A stretch of 64,000 bases of DNA from CAZHTF01 sp964535305 (GTDB lineage: Bacteria; Planctomycetota; Phycisphaerae; UBA1845; Fen-1342), in the NCBI GenBank assembly GCA_964535305.1, contig CAZHTF010000004.1, positions 1 to 64,000 on the forward strand. Reading direction: 5' to 3'. The notes beneath the pieces are model-generated. The model was given only the letters and a program-made list of their open reading frames with translations. It was not told the DNA's origin and did no database searches. The position numbers and the translations under genes are program-made. This document shows, in pieces, positions 26,278 through 36,029 of the stretch (position 1 is the first letter of the stretch; every line of letters starts with the position of its first letter).

Positions 26278-27168
26278 TTAGCCGCCGCGCTGCGCCTGTT
26301 CGAGCAGTTGGCGCAGCGGCAGCATGCGGATCAGTTGGAACTGCAGGAAATTGAACGCGAAGTGCGCCAGGCAAACAGCCAGTAGGCTGCGCGAGAAAAC
26401 GAAGAACGTTCCGAAGACCGCGCCCAGGCCGATGATCTGCACCATCGCCAGCAGTCCCTGGTTGATGTGCAGCACGCCGAAGATCAGTGCCGACAGCAGT
26501 GTCGCGATCAGGGCCGAGCCACTGATCCGCCAGAGATACGGTAGCAGCAGCCCGCGGAAGATCACCTCTTCGTGCACGGCGACGGGCACGAGCAGCAGTG
26601 TCGAGAGCAGCAGATCGTCTGCCGGCATGGCACTGGTGAACTCCAGCCGGCGATTTAGGTCCGTCTGGAACTGTGGCGCAAACCGCAGCACGCCCACCAG
26701 CGCCAGCGTGCTGACCGCGAGGTAGGCGTACGCGGCGGCCAGCGACAGCGCGCCCCAGCCGGCCTGCCGTGGAATCCCGCGGGCGCGCAGGCCCAGGTCG
26801 GCCGCCGGCACGCCCGCGCGCAGCGCCAGGTACGCCAGCAGCGTCAGCCCCAGGGCCATCTCGCTCCACTTCGCTGCCACCGCGAACCAACCGACCTCGT
26901 CCATCTGCGGCGGCTCGGGGCTGAGCGCGTAGTGCAGCAGCGTCGGGAAGTAGCGCGTCACGATCGCGGCCATCATGACCAGCGTCAGGTCCAGGCAAGC
27001 GGCCGACAGCGATACCTCTGCGAGCGGCGCTTCGAGCACGCTGCGCGTTGTCGGCGTAGCCCACACCAGCGCCCGGGCTTCAACCACCACGCTGCCCGCA
27101 CTGCCGGCTACGGGTGGACTAAGCGCTTCCGGCGTGAGCAGCACCTGCGGCGGGTCGGTGGTTTGCAT
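26278..27168 (-). CDS. CPBP-family (Abi) intramembrane protease
   Basis: An integral membrane protein of about 296 aa with some seven hydrophobic segments and the CPBP motifs HEEVIFRG (EExxxR), FGVLHINQG and HFAFN, matching the glutamic/metal intramembrane proteases related to Rce1. I chose the ATG at 27168; the frame is open upstream to 27255, where an extra Arg-rich N-terminus would be added. The role is unknown. Confidence 0.82.
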   Translation of the reverse strand: MQTTDPPQVLLTPEALSPPVAGSAGSVVVEARALVWATPTTRSVLEAPLAEVSLSAACLDLTLVMMAAIVTRYFPTLLHYALSPEPPQMDEVGWFAVAAKWSEMALGLTLLAYLALRAGVPAADLGLRARGIPRQAGWGALSLAAAYAYLAVSTLALVGVLRFAPQFQTDLNRRLEFTSAMPADDLLLSTLLLVPVAVHEEVIFRGLLLPYLWRISGSALIATLLSALIFGVLHINQGLLAMVQIIGLGAVFGTFFVFSRSLLAVCLAHFAFNFLQFQLIRMLPLRQLLEQAQRGG

Positions 27169-27330
27169 GTTCGCTTCGCAAACGCAGTGAAACGCTCGAC
27201 GCAGCGGCGGCCGCCGCGATCGCTCGTCCAGAAAGTCCGTATTTGGCAAACGCAACGCGTTCCGGATAATACCCGGCTCGGCGAAGCAACCTGCATTCTA
27301 CGCGGGCAAGAATCGGAAAACGCCTCGTCC

Positions 27331-29076
27331 ATGAACAGCAAGCACGCCCACGAAGCAAACGGCCGCCCCAGCGGCGGCGTGCAGCTCGCGCCCGGCCGGA
27401 TACGGCGCTGGCGCTGGGACGCTGATGCACCGCGCAGCCAGCCGCAGCGCTGCCGGCGCGAGCAGTGGTACCTGATTCGCGCTGACGCCGACGCGGCCAG
27501 CCCCGGAGAACATCCGGCGGCACGCGATCCGACGGACGATCCGGCGCTGCCGCCCGCGGGCGTCACAATCTCCTTCTGGGCCGAGCAGCGCTGCGCGTTG
27601 CGGGAGTTTGTGCAGCTCGCACCGTATCCTGGCCAGCCTCGGGCTGGCTGGTTGGGCTGGATCCAGGCGCCGAAACACGCCACGCATCTGCGGCTGCACG
27701 CGGACGCGCCGATCGCGGGCGCGCGCTGGTCGCGCGTACACGTGATACCGGTTGCCGAGCGCGACCCGGTCTCGCACCCGCTCGCGAATGTTCCGTGCTG
27801 GGACGCCGACGCGCAGCATTCACCGCCGCGCGCGATCGCCGTGCCGCGCGCGCTAGCGGGTCTGGAGCGGCTGTCGCTCAGCCGCCCGCTCGAGATTCCG
27901 ACGCGGATGCGCAGCCTGGCAGACCTGGCGGCGGTTGCGCGTGACGGTCTGGGCGTGCTGGATCCGGAGCTGGTGCGCAGCGGGCGCGTCACGTGGGCGC
28001 AGCTCGAGCGTCTCGCGGTCCGTACGCGCGTCGTAGTCGACCTGGAGTCCGCGGCGGCGCTGCTGCGCGGCGCGGGAATGAAGACCGCCCGCTGCGTCAC
28101 ACTAACGGCCGAGAGCGAGATCATGTCGGCCCGCGTGCAGTACTCTGACTTCGCGACGCGGGGCTTTGCGCTGCAGGACGTGCTGCCTTACTGCACCTTT
28201 GATGCCCGGCACAATTTCTCGCTGCGCGCCCTGCTGGCAAACAAGGCCTGGAGGTACTACGCCGACCAGACCGATTTTCCATTGCTGCTCTCGGGCGAGA
28301 CGCCCTGGACCAATCGCAACGGCGACGTGCTGCTGGCTGCCCGCGCCGCCGGACGCGGTGAGCTGATTCTCTCCGATCTGCCTTGGCTGGCGTGTGGTGA
28401 ATTGGGTCAGCCGCTTGCACCGCGGCTGATCGAGCACTTGATGCGCATGCTCTGCGGCGAGCCACTGACGGACGGCGTGCAGTACTGGACGCCAAGCGAG
28501 GACATACCCACGCTGATTCGCGACATCGCGGACGCGCCGCGCCGCTATCCGTCGCTGCGAGCGGCGCGCTGGGCGTCGCGCGACGGCTTGGCGCGGCTCG
28601 GGCTGCATCTGCCGGCGCAAGGCGGCCCGCCCCGGCGACATCTGCTGATCCAGACCGGTCGAGTAGATCGGGGCGGCGCGCACAACGGCTGGCCGGCCGA
28701 GCCGCTGCTGATTTTCTGCAAGTGGCTCGCGCGGCAGGCCGCGACGGGCAGCCCCTGGGCGCTGCGGAATCTGCGGCAGGTCGCGACCACCTGGCAATTC
28801 GACACCGCCGATGGGCTGCGCTACGCTGCAATGTTCCCGGCGTTTCCGGGTGAGCCGGCGGGCGTGGGCGAAGGGGTGCACGTCCGCTTTGCCGGTCAAC
28901 AGGAGGTCCGCGGGTGCAGTGCGATCGTCGATGCCCTTCCCGGAGGCGACGGCGGCGCGCTCGAATTTGATCTGCGCCGCGATCTGGGCGTCTTTGGTGA
29001 TGGCTCGATCGCGTTCCAGTCACGGCTGCAGCGAGCGCTGACCAGCCGCATTGAAGCGCTGGCGGCGCAAGTCTGA
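27331..29076 (+). CDS. Unrecognised 581-aa protein
   Basis: A long GC-rich ORF divergent from the CPBP gene. I do not recognise the family. There is no signal peptide or membrane segment. The middle section (about residues 265-390, including LPYCTFDARHNFSLRAL and LLSGETPWTNRNGDVLLAA) looks like a structured globular domain; the rest is Arg/Ala-rich. The start is uncertain: ATG 27331 has only a weak GGAAAA upstream, and the frame is open to 26932. It precedes purA by 126 bases. Confidence 0.55.
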   Translation: MNSKHAHEANGRPSGGVQLAPGRIRRWRWDADAPRSQPQRCRREQWYLIRADADAASPGEHPAARDPTDDPALPPAGVTISFWAEQRCALREFVQLAPYPGQPRAGWLGWIQAPKHATHLRLHADAPIAGARWSRVHVIPVAERDPVSHPLANVPCWDADAQHSPPRAIAVPRALAGLERLSLSRPLEIPTRMRSLADLAAVARDGLGVLDPELVRSGRVTWAQLERLAVRTRVVVDLESAAALLRGAGMKTARCVTLTAESEIMSARVQYSDFATRGFALQDVLPYCTFDARHNFSLRALLANKAWRYYADQTDFPLLLSGETPWTNRNGDVLLAARAAGRGELILSDLPWLACGELGQPLAPRLIEHLMRMLCGEPLTDGVQYWTPSEDIPTLIRDIADAPRRYPSLRAARWASRDGLARLGLHLPAQGGPPRRHLLIQTGRVDRGGAHNGWPAEPLLIFCKWLARQAATGSPWALRNLRQVATTWQFDTADGLRYAAMFPAFPGEPAGVGEGVHVRFAGQQEVRGCSAIVDALPGGDGGALEFDLRRDLGVFGDGSIAFQSRLQRALTSRIEALAAQV

Positions 29077-29202
29077 AATCAGGCTCGATTTGCGTCGCCG
29101 CGCGGCCGATGCTACAAGGATTGGTGTACACGCGTGTTGCCCGCGCCGGCTCATCTGGTCGAGCACGGCCGGGTGTCGTTTCGCATCAGGAACGCGAGCC
29201 GA

Positions 29203-30519
29203 ATGATGGATTGGGACGGGCTGGGACATACGTGCGTCGTCGGGCTGCAATGGGGCGACGAGGGCAAGGGCAAACTGGTTGACCTGCTGGTTGAGCACTT
29301 CGACGTCGTGGTGCGCTATAGCGGCGGCGCCAACGCCGGCCACACCGTGGTGGTCGACAATGAGAAATTCGCGCTGCATCAGATCCCCAGCGGCATACTG
29401 CGGCCAAACGTGATCAACATGATCACCACCGGATCGGTGATCGACCCTGCCGTTTTGCTGGGTGAAATCGAATCACTGCGGGCGCGCGGCATCCAGATCG
29501 GCACCAACTTGCGGCTCAGCGACCGCGCCCAGCTCGTGTTTCCCTATCACCGCCGTCAGGACGTATTGGCCGAGCAGGCCGCGCTGCCGGGCGGAAAGCT
29601 GGGCACCACCGCCCGCGGCATCGGCCCGTGCTATGCCGACAAGGTCTCGCGCCGCTGGGGCGTGCGGATCTGCGAGCTGTTCAACCCGCAGAGATTCCGC
29701 GAGCGCATCAGCGAGATCGTCGCCCACAAGAACGCCTACATGAAGGCCCTGTACGACGCGCGCGAACCCTTCGAAGCCCCGCGCATCGCGGAGGAATACC
29801 TGGCCTTCGCCGAGCAACTGCGCCCGTTCGTTGGTGATACCACGGTCGAGCTGGCCAAGTATCTCAAGGCCGGAAAACGCGTGCTCTTCGAGGGCGCCCA
29901 GGGCAGCCTGCTCGACATCGATCACGGAACCTACCCGTACGTCACCAGCTCAAACTCCGGCGTCGGCGGCGTCGCCAGCGGCGCAGGTGTCCCGCCGCAC
30001 GCGATCCGCTCGATTGTCGGCGTCGTCAAAGCCTACGCCACGCGCGTTGGGGCCGGGCCGTTCCCGAGCGAGCTGCACGACCTGATCGGAAACCAGATCC
30101 GCGAGCGCGGCCACGAATACGGCACCACCACCGGTCGCCCGCGGCGCTGCGGCTGGTTTGACGCGGTCACCGCGCATTACGCCGCGCTGATGAGCGGCCC
30201 GACGCATCTGGCCGTGATGCACCTTGACACGCTCTCGGGCTTCGACGAGCTCAAGGTCTGCATCGCCTACCGACACAAGGGCCAGATGCAGAACACCGTC
30301 CCGGCAAATACGTTCGTGCTGGAGGAGGTGGAGCCAGTGTACGAGACGCTGCCGAGCTGGGCGGAGGACATTGGGGACTGCCGCCACGTGTCTCAGTTGC
30401 CGCCCGCCGCCCGCGATTACCTGCGTTTCGTCGCCGCGCACGTGGGCGCCCCGCTGCGGCTGGTGGGGGTCGGGCCGTCGCGCGAGCAGATCATTTACGT
30501 CAACGACGGGGAGCTGTGA
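29203..30519 (+). CDS. purA: Adenylosuccinate synthetase
   Basis: Converts IMP, aspartate and GTP to adenylosuccinate in AMP synthesis. The P-loop-like GLQWGDEGKGKLVDLL, GGANAGHT, TTARGIGPCYADK, FEGAQGSLLDIDHGTYPYVTSS and TTTGRPRRCGWFD are diagnostic. I chose ATG 29203 (438 aa), with AGGAA 10 bases upstream; ATG 29206 directly follows, and a GTG at 29134 would add 23 residues without homology. It overlaps uppS by one base. Confidence 0.95.
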   Translation: MMDWDGLGHTCVVGLQWGDEGKGKLVDLLVEHFDVVVRYSGGANAGHTVVVDNEKFALHQIPSGILRPNVINMITTGSVIDPAVLLGEIESLRARGIQIGTNLRLSDRAQLVFPYHRRQDVLAEQAALPGGKLGTTARGIGPCYADKVSRRWGVRICELFNPQRFRERISEIVAHKNAYMKALYDAREPFEAPRIAEEYLAFAEQLRPFVGDTTVELAKYLKAGKRVLFEGAQGSLLDIDHGTYPYVTSSNSGVGGVASGAGVPPHAIRSIVGVVKAYATRVGAGPFPSELHDLIGNQIRERGHEYGTTTGRPRRCGWFDAVTAHYAALMSGPTHLAVMHLDTLSGFDELKVCIAYRHKGQMQNTVPANTFVLEEVEPVYETLPSWAEDIGDCRHVSQLPPAARDYLRFVAAHVGAPLRLVGVGPSREQIIYVNDGEL

Positions 30520-31289
30520 TGAGCGCCACCGCGGCCGTCGGTTCGCAGAGCCCGCCTGTTTCGCCGGAGTCGCTGCCGCGGCACATCGCGATCATCATGG
30601 ACGGCAACGGGCGCTGGGCGCGGCAGCGTGGCATGGCGCGGATCGAAGGCCACCGGCATGGCACCGCGACAGTGCGCGAGGTGGTCACGGAGTGCGCCCG
30701 GCTGGGGGTCGAGTGCCTGACGCTGTACAGCTTCAGCGTCGAGAACTGGAAGCGTCCGAAGGACGAAGTTGATTCGCTGATGCTGCTGTGTGCGGAGTTC
30801 CTGGTCAAAGAGCGCGACGAGATCATGGAGAACAACATCCGCATCCGCCAGCTCGGGCGCCGCGCCGCCTTGCCGGAGTTCGTGCAGCGCGAGCTGGAAA
30901 CCTCCGAGCGCCTCAGTCAGCGCAATTCCGGGCTGCAACTGTGCCTGGCGCTGAATTACGGCTCGCGGGCCGAGATTGTCGATGCCGTGCGGCGGATCGC
31001 CGAGCGCGTGCAGCGCGGCGAGCTGACCCCAGCGCAGATCGACGAGCCGCTGATCAGCGATGCGCTGGACACGGCGGGCATGCCCGACCCGGACCTGCTG
31101 ATCCGCACGGCCGGCGAGATGCGCATCAGCAACTTTCTGCTGTGGCAGATCAGCTACGCCGAGCTCTACGTTACGCCGGTGCTGTGGCCGGATTTTCACA
31201 CGGCCGACCTGCACGCGGCGATTCGCAGCTTTTCGCAGCGCGAGCGGCGCTTCGGCGCGGTCGAGGGCGTGACGCCGCGCTCTTCGTGA
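30519..31289 (+). CDS. uppS: Undecaprenyl diphosphate synthase
   Basis: Makes the C55 lipid carrier for peptidoglycan and O-antigen from farnesyl and isopentenyl diphosphates. IIMDGNGRWARQRG (catalytic Asp), TLYSFSVENWKRP, LNYGSRAEI and DLLIRTAGEMRISNFLLWQ are the conserved regions. The 256-aa length is normal. The stop of purA and this ATG share a base; an in-frame GTG lies one codon upstream. cdsA follows 18 bases later, the common uppS-cdsA pairing. Confidence 0.95.
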   Translation: MSATAAVGSQSPPVSPESLPRHIAIIMDGNGRWARQRGMARIEGHRHGTATVREVVTECARLGVECLTLYSFSVENWKRPKDEVDSLMLLCAEFLVKERDEIMENNIRIRQLGRRAALPEFVQRELETSERLSQRNSGLQLCLALNYGSRAEIVDAVRRIAERVQRGELTPAQIDEPLISDALDTAGMPDPDLLIRTAGEMRISNFLLWQISYAELYVTPVLWPDFHTADLHAAIRSFSQRERRFGAVEGVTPRSS

Positions 31290-31307
31290 ACCTGGCTGAG
31301 CCCGCAG

Positions 31308-32276
31308 TTGAATTCAACGCCTGCTCCGACATCGCTGCGAAACCGGCTGATTTATGGCAGCCTGCTGGCAATAGGCGTAATCGCGCTGCTGTTCCTCGAC
31401 GCGCGGCTTGCGACGCAGACGCCGCCGCCCTGGGTGCTGCCGCTGATTGGGCTGGACCTGGGGCGCTTGCTCTATCGCGGCGCACCGACCACGCTGATCG
31501 TGCTGACGTTCACGGCCCTGACGGTGCGCGAGTTGCTGCGTTTCGCGGCACTGGGCGGGGCGCGGCCCTTCGGCGCGCTGGCGCAGCTCTTTGCCGCTGG
31601 CCTGGTGCTGGGCCCGTTCGTGGCGTTTAACACGCCGGGATTGGCCGATCAGGCGCTGGGCATGTTGACGTTGTCGATTGCGCTGGGGGCGATGTTTCTG
31701 GCGCAGGCGGTTCGGCGCGGATCCGAACAGGCCCTGCTGAACCTGGCCAGCACGCTCTTCATCGTGTTCTACGCCGGGGGACTGGCCGGCTTCATGACCA
31801 AGCTGCGGATGGAAGTGGGCGGCGCCAGCGGCGCGTACGTGCTACTGATGTCGATGTTCGTGGTCAAAATGACCGACGTCGGCGCGTTCTTCGTCGGCAC
31901 CGCCATCGGCCGCACCCAGATGATCCCATGGCTCAGCCCCAAGAAAACCTGGGAGGGCCTGGCCGGCGGCGTCATCGTCGCCGTGCTCACCGCGCTGCTG
32001 CTCGGCGGCTGGATGCAGCAGGCCGGCGTCATCCGCTTGCCCGCTGGCTGGCTGGCCTACCCGACCGGACTGGTGATCTTCGGGCTGTTCATGGCGGGTT
32101 GCTCAGTGTGCGGCGATCTGTGCGCCTCGCTGCTGAAGCGCGACGCCGCCGTCAAAGACTCCGGCCGCGCTTTCCCCGGCCTGGGCGGCGTGCTCGACGT
32201 GCTCGATTCGCCGCTGCTCTCGGCGCCGGCGGCTTGGTTCTTCTGGACGCGGCTGGTCGCGCTGCCCGCGGCGTAA
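31308..32276 (+). CDS. cdsA: Phosphatidate cytidylyltransferase
   Basis: An inner-membrane enzyme making CDP-diacylglycerol for phospholipids. A 322-aa protein with about eight transmembrane segments, the family region KMTDVGAFFVGTAIGR, LSPKKTWEG, and the C-terminal signature RDAAVKDSGRAFPGLGGVLDVLDS. It has a TTG start at 31308 and is part of the purA-uppS-cdsA run. Confidence 0.93.
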   Translation: MNSTPAPTSLRNRLIYGSLLAIGVIALLFLDARLATQTPPPWVLPLIGLDLGRLLYRGAPTTLIVLTFTALTVRELLRFAALGGARPFGALAQLFAAGLVLGPFVAFNTPGLADQALGMLTLSIALGAMFLAQAVRRGSEQALLNLASTLFIVFYAGGLAGFMTKLRMEVGGASGAYVLLMSMFVVKMTDVGAFFVGTAIGRTQMIPWLSPKKTWEGLAGGVIVAVLTALLLGGWMQQAGVIRLPAGWLAYPTGLVIFGLFMAGCSVCGDLCASLLKRDAAVKDSGRAFPGLGGVLDVLDSPLLSAPAAWFFWTRLVALPAA

Positions 32277-32295
32277 TCCTGCGGCAAAACAGCGG

Positions 32296-32799
32296 CTATA
32301 GCGCCTTGGCGCACGCCAGGATCGCGTCGTAGTTCGGGTGCGCCGCGATCTCCGGCACGTATTCCACGTAGCGCAGCGTGTCGTCCTTATCCACCACAAA
32401 CACCGCGCGGCATTCGATCCGCACATCCGGCACCAGTGTGCCGTAGGCTCGGCCGAACGCGGCTTCCTTGTGGTCGCTGAGCGTAATCATCCGCTCCGAA
32501 ATGCCGGCTGTGCTGCAGAAACGCTTCTGCGCCACCGGGAGATCGCAACTGATGGTGAACACGTCAACGTTCGCCAGGCCAGCCAGCTCCTGGTTGAAGC
32601 GGCGCGTCTGGTCGGCACAAACCGGCGTATCCAGTGACGGCACGACGCTGTAGATCCGCGCCCGGCCGCGCGCTTCGCTCAGGCGAAAGTCGGTCAGCAG
32701 ATCCTTTCGCAGCGTCGCGTCCGGGGCCTTCTGCCCGACTTTCAGCTCCGGACCCTCGAGCGTGAGCGGGTTGCCCTTGAGCGTAACGGTGCGCGGCAT
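32296..32799 (-). CDS. tpx: Thiol peroxidase
   Basis: A 167-aa 2-Cys peroxiredoxin of the Tpx class that reduces lipid and hydrogen peroxides with thioredoxin. VPSLDTPVCADQTRRFN contains the peroxidatic Cys, and the resolving Cys lies in the KRFCS segment. AAGGAGA precedes the ATG at 32799. It is convergent with cdsA. Confidence 0.93.
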   Translation of the reverse strand: MPRTVTLKGNPLTLEGPELKVGQKAPDATLRKDLLTDFRLSEARGRARIYSVVPSLDTPVCADQTRRFNQELAGLANVDVFTISCDLPVAQKRFCSTAGISERMITLSDHKEAAFGRAYGTLVPDVRIECRAVFVVDKDDTLRYVEYVPEIAAHPNYDAILACAKAL

Positions 32800-32909
32800 G
32801 CAGCTCTCCTTGGCTGAAAAATTGCGACAGGCGCGCGGCGCCGGATCGAAACGGCCTAAACCGCCAGGCGCTGTATTTCTATCGATCGGGATTGTAACAC
32901 GCGGGCGCG

Positions 32910-34772
32910 TCATTCGCGGCCATAGTGCGCGAGCTTCCATCGCCGCCGCACTTCCTTCGCGCGGCGCTTCTGATCCGCTAAAGGCGCGATCTCCCGCCAG
33001 AGCGCGCGCCAGGCGTCGGTCCGCGCGCCGAAGCGCGCCAGATAGCGCTTCAGGAAGCGGACACGGTCGCCGCGCGTCAGGCCAGGCACATCTAGAAGGC
33101 TCACGTGCAGCCGCACCAGCGGGAGCAGCCGCTGCTCGTGGTTCAATTCGCCCACGTGCTCGATGCCGTCCATGTCAATCCACAGCATGCGCAACTGCGG
33201 CTGCGTGATCACCAGCACGTTAGAAGCCTTGCAGTCGCGATGGCAAAAGCCAGAATCCTGCAGACGCCGAATCAGCCACACCAGCCGCTCAAGCAGCGCC
33301 CGCTTATGGCGGAACGCGTCGCGCGGCGTGCGCTGGCCGGCGCCGCGTTTCAGGTAGGTCTCCAGGTCGACGCCGCCTGGGACCGCTTCGGTCACCAGCA
33401 CGCTGTCCAGCAGCAGCGGGCCCAAGCGGCGCTCGACAAAGGCCAGCGGTCGCGCGGTTGGCACGTCACGATGCAGCAAGGCGTGCCCGGTTTGCCAGGC
33501 GCGCGCGGCGCGCGAGGGGCCGAGCGCCTGGCGCAGGGCACGGCGCCAGTTGCGCGCCAGCGGGCGCTTCAGGATCACGGGCAGGTTTGCGTCTTCGTGC
33601 GGGAAGAGCGCCCGCGCCACCTGCGCCGAATGCGAGTTCTTGCAAAGATTCGCGGATTCGAAGCAAGCGGTCAGCGTCGTCAACCGCTGCCGCCACCAGG
33701 CGCGATCCAGCACCATGCCGGACGCACGCGATTCGTCGGTTTCGTGCTTGCAGCGCACCGTGGCCATCCCGCGCCAGCCACCGCCGCGCAGCTTCGAAAA
33801 ATACCGGCCCTCGCGCAGCAGGCGGCGATCGCGCTGCGCGCTGATCCGCTCGGCTTGGCGCTTGGCGGCATCGTCGAGCGCCGCGACCAGTTGCTCGAAG
33901 GACAGGCCCAGCGCGCGGCCGTGAGCGAAGGCGTGCTCGTACTCGTTGCGCCAGCGCAGATACGCCCGCAGAAACCGCAGCCGCACGCCGATCTCGGCGT
34001 GTTTGCGGAACCACTGGTTGAGCTGCGCCAGGTTGCGGACCACAGCCTGATCGTCGATCGGCACGCCCAACCGCGCGCTCTGCAAATCGACGAAGACAGT
34101 GCGGTAGCTGCGCGGCGCCAGCGTCTGCACCAGGATGTTCGCCGCATGCATGTCCAGGTGCTGGAAGCCGGATTGATGGGCGTGCGCGATCATCTCGGCC
34201 AGTTGCTCGATGAGCGTGTCGGCATCGGCGCGGCGGCGGCGCGGTTGGTCGTCCGCGGCGACGTTGAGCCAGAACTCGTTCAGCGGATAAGCCGGCTCGA
34301 TCGCTTCGGTGACCAGCAGGGCGCAATCGTGCCCGTTGCAGGGCACGCGCACCGTGAAGCCCGCCGGCCGCACCGCCGGGATCCCGGCCCGCAGCGCGAA
34401 GATTCCGCCGTTCCATTCGGTCAGGCAGGCCGGTCCGCGGATGGCTTCCTTAAGCGTCGCCAGCCAGCCGTGTCGGCGATAGTACTTGAGGAAGTAGGTT
34501 TCGCCTTCGATCGTGGCGCGCCAGACCTCGCGCGTCCCGTTGTGTTTGACGCGCTCCCAGTTGCGGGCGGCGGGATCGCACCAGACCGCCGCCGGCACAC
34601 GTGCCAACGCCTGATCGAAGCCTTCGCGATAGGTCCAGGTCAGGTCGAAGAATGCCCGCGTGTGAACTTGCCGCTGCGCGTCGCCGGGCTGCCGCGCGTT
34701 GGCGATGCGGCGCTCGGCGGCGTCAAGCGCCGTGACCGAAGCCGCGTCCGTGGCGATCTCGATGGCCTTCAT
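32910..34772 (-). CDS. Tandem-domain LPS (Kdo/heptose)-kinase-like protein
   Basis: A 620-aa protein with two complete protein-kinase-like folds of the WaaP/InaA/KdkA group. Domain 1 (about residues 70-290) has the catalytic HLDMHAANILV and VFVDLQSAR (DxQ in place of DFG). Domain 2 (about 310-600) has HRDCKASNVLV and LWIDMDGI. Both keep the Asp and Asn expected for phosphotransfer. Such enzymes phosphorylate LPS core sugars at the inner membrane. A -10-like TACAAT (minus strand, 34786-34791) lies 13 bases upstream. Most family members have one domain, so this is a duplication. Confidence 0.8.
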   Translation of the reverse strand: MKAIEIATDAASVTALDAAERRIANARQPGDAQRQVHTRAFFDLTWTYREGFDQALARVPAAVWCDPAARNWERVKHNGTREVWRATIEGETYFLKYYRRHGWLATLKEAIRGPACLTEWNGGIFALRAGIPAVRPAGFTVRVPCNGHDCALLVTEAIEPAYPLNEFWLNVAADDQPRRRRADADTLIEQLAEMIAHAHQSGFQHLDMHAANILVQTLAPRSYRTVFVDLQSARLGVPIDDQAVVRNLAQLNQWFRKHAEIGVRLRFLRAYLRWRNEYEHAFAHGRALGLSFEQLVAALDDAAKRQAERISAQRDRRLLREGRYFSKLRGGGWRGMATVRCKHETDESRASGMVLDRAWWRQRLTTLTACFESANLCKNSHSAQVARALFPHEDANLPVILKRPLARNWRRALRQALGPSRAARAWQTGHALLHRDVPTARPLAFVERRLGPLLLDSVLVTEAVPGGVDLETYLKRGAGQRTPRDAFRHKRALLERLVWLIRRLQDSGFCHRDCKASNVLVITQPQLRMLWIDMDGIEHVGELNHEQRLLPLVRLHVSLLDVPGLTRGDRVRFLKRYLARFGARTDAWRALWREIAPLADQKRRAKEVRRRWKLAHYGRE

Positions 34773-34897
34773 TCAGCGTACCGGCATTGTACGGGGAGCA
34801 TTCAAGGTCCGCCGCCATAGCGCCGAAAGCCCAACCGCCGATACTATCGGACGTCCGCCGCGCTGACTTCCGCAATTCCGTCCGACGATTCAAACCG

Positions 34898-35938
34898 TCA
34901 GCCGCCGATCTGGCTCATTTGGCGGTTGCCGTAGGCCTGACGCCGATCCGGCTTCAGCAGCACGCAATCCAGAAATGCCTGGCGCAGCCCAGCCGCCTGC
35001 GGCAGCGGGCGCAGCCACGAGCGCAAGTCAACCTCGCCCCCATCGAACAGGCAGCTCCGCAGCAAGCCGTCCGGCGTCAGCCGCAGACGATTGCACGTGG
35101 AGCAAAACGGGGCCGACATGGCGTGTATGAACCCCAGCCGCCCGGCAGCACCCGGCACGCGGAAGACATTCGCCGGCCCGTTGCCGACGTCGCGCGAGGC
35201 CGGCTCGAGCGGTCCGAATTCGGCCTCGATCCGCGCCCGCATCTCGGCGTACGGCACGAATGCCTGCGGATCGGCAAGCAGCTTCGAATCCGCCAGCGGC
35301 ATGAATTCGATGAAGCGCACGCTGCGAGGGCTGCGGAGCGTCAGCCGCGCGAATTCTGCCAGCTCGGCGTCGTTGTGACCGCGCATCACCACCACGTTCA
35401 ACTTGACTGGTCCCAGGCCGCAACGCTCCGCGGCCTCGATCCCTTCCCAGACGCGCTGCAGATCGCCGGTCCGCGTGATTCGCCGGAATTTCTCGGGGCT
35501 GAGCGTGTCGAGGCTAACAGTGACGCGATTGACGCCGGCGCGGGCCAGATCTGCGGCGTACAGATCGAGCAGCAGGCCGTTGGTCGTGAGTGAGATTTCG
35601 CCCACGTCGTCGAGCCGCCGCAGCATCCGCACGAGCTGGTCGAGGTCTTTGCGCAGCAGCGGCTCGCCGCCGGTCAGCTTGAAATCTCGAATCCCGAGGC
35701 CGAGGGCGACGCGAGCGACCTGCACGATTTCTTCGTACGTGAGCAACTCGCGCCTGGGCAGCCATTGCACGCCCTCCTCAGGCATGCAGTAGACGCAGCG
35801 GAAGTTGCAGTGATCGGTGACGCTAATGCGCAGCGTCTTGACGAAGTGGATGTCGCGCGGCCCGAGCGCGGCCTCCGCCAATGCGGACGGCGCAGCGTCG
35901 GCCCGAGATTCAACGACTGGGAGGGTCCGGAAACTCAC
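34898..35938 (-). CDS. moaA: GTP 3',8-cyclase MoaA (molybdopterin synthesis)
   Basis: A radical SAM enzyme for the first step of molybdenum cofactor synthesis. The N-terminal cluster is CNFRCVYC, followed by LTGGEPLLRKDL, TTNG and RFIEFMP. The C-terminal cluster CSTCNRLRLTPDG..C and the tail ending in a Gly-Gly (QIGG) are typical. I chose GTG 35938 (346 aa) because a GGAG site lies 7-8 bases upstream; the frame is open to 36367. No other moa gene is in the window. Confidence 0.93.
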   Translation of the reverse strand: MSFRTLPVVESRADAAPSALAEAALGPRDIHFVKTLRISVTDHCNFRCVYCMPEEGVQWLPRRELLTYEEIVQVARVALGLGIRDFKLTGGEPLLRKDLDQLVRMLRRLDDVGEISLTTNGLLLDLYAADLARAGVNRVTVSLDTLSPEKFRRITRTGDLQRVWEGIEAAERCGLGPVKLNVVVMRGHNDAELAEFARLTLRSPRSVRFIEFMPLADSKLLADPQAFVPYAEMRARIEAEFGPLEPASRDVGNGPANVFRVPGAAGRLGFIHAMSAPFCSTCNRLRLTPDGLLRSCLFDGGEVDLRSWLRPLPQAAGLRQAFLDCVLLKPDRRQAYGNRQMSQIGG

Positions 35939-35986
35939 GCGCGGCTCCGGCCGACGGACGCTCGCGCGCCGCCTGGAAAGCCTCGG

Positions 35987-36029
35987 ATTATACGCAATGA
36001 CGCCCGCAATTGCGCTCGGCGCATATAAT
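35987..36029. promoter_or_regulatory. Divergent -10 elements between moaA and rnd
   Basis: A perfect TATAAT at 36024-36029 faces rnd, and a perfect TATAAT on the minus strand (35992 to 35987) faces moaA. The palindrome GCAATTGC (36007-36014) lies between them. Neither has a good -35 match. Confidence 0.5.
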
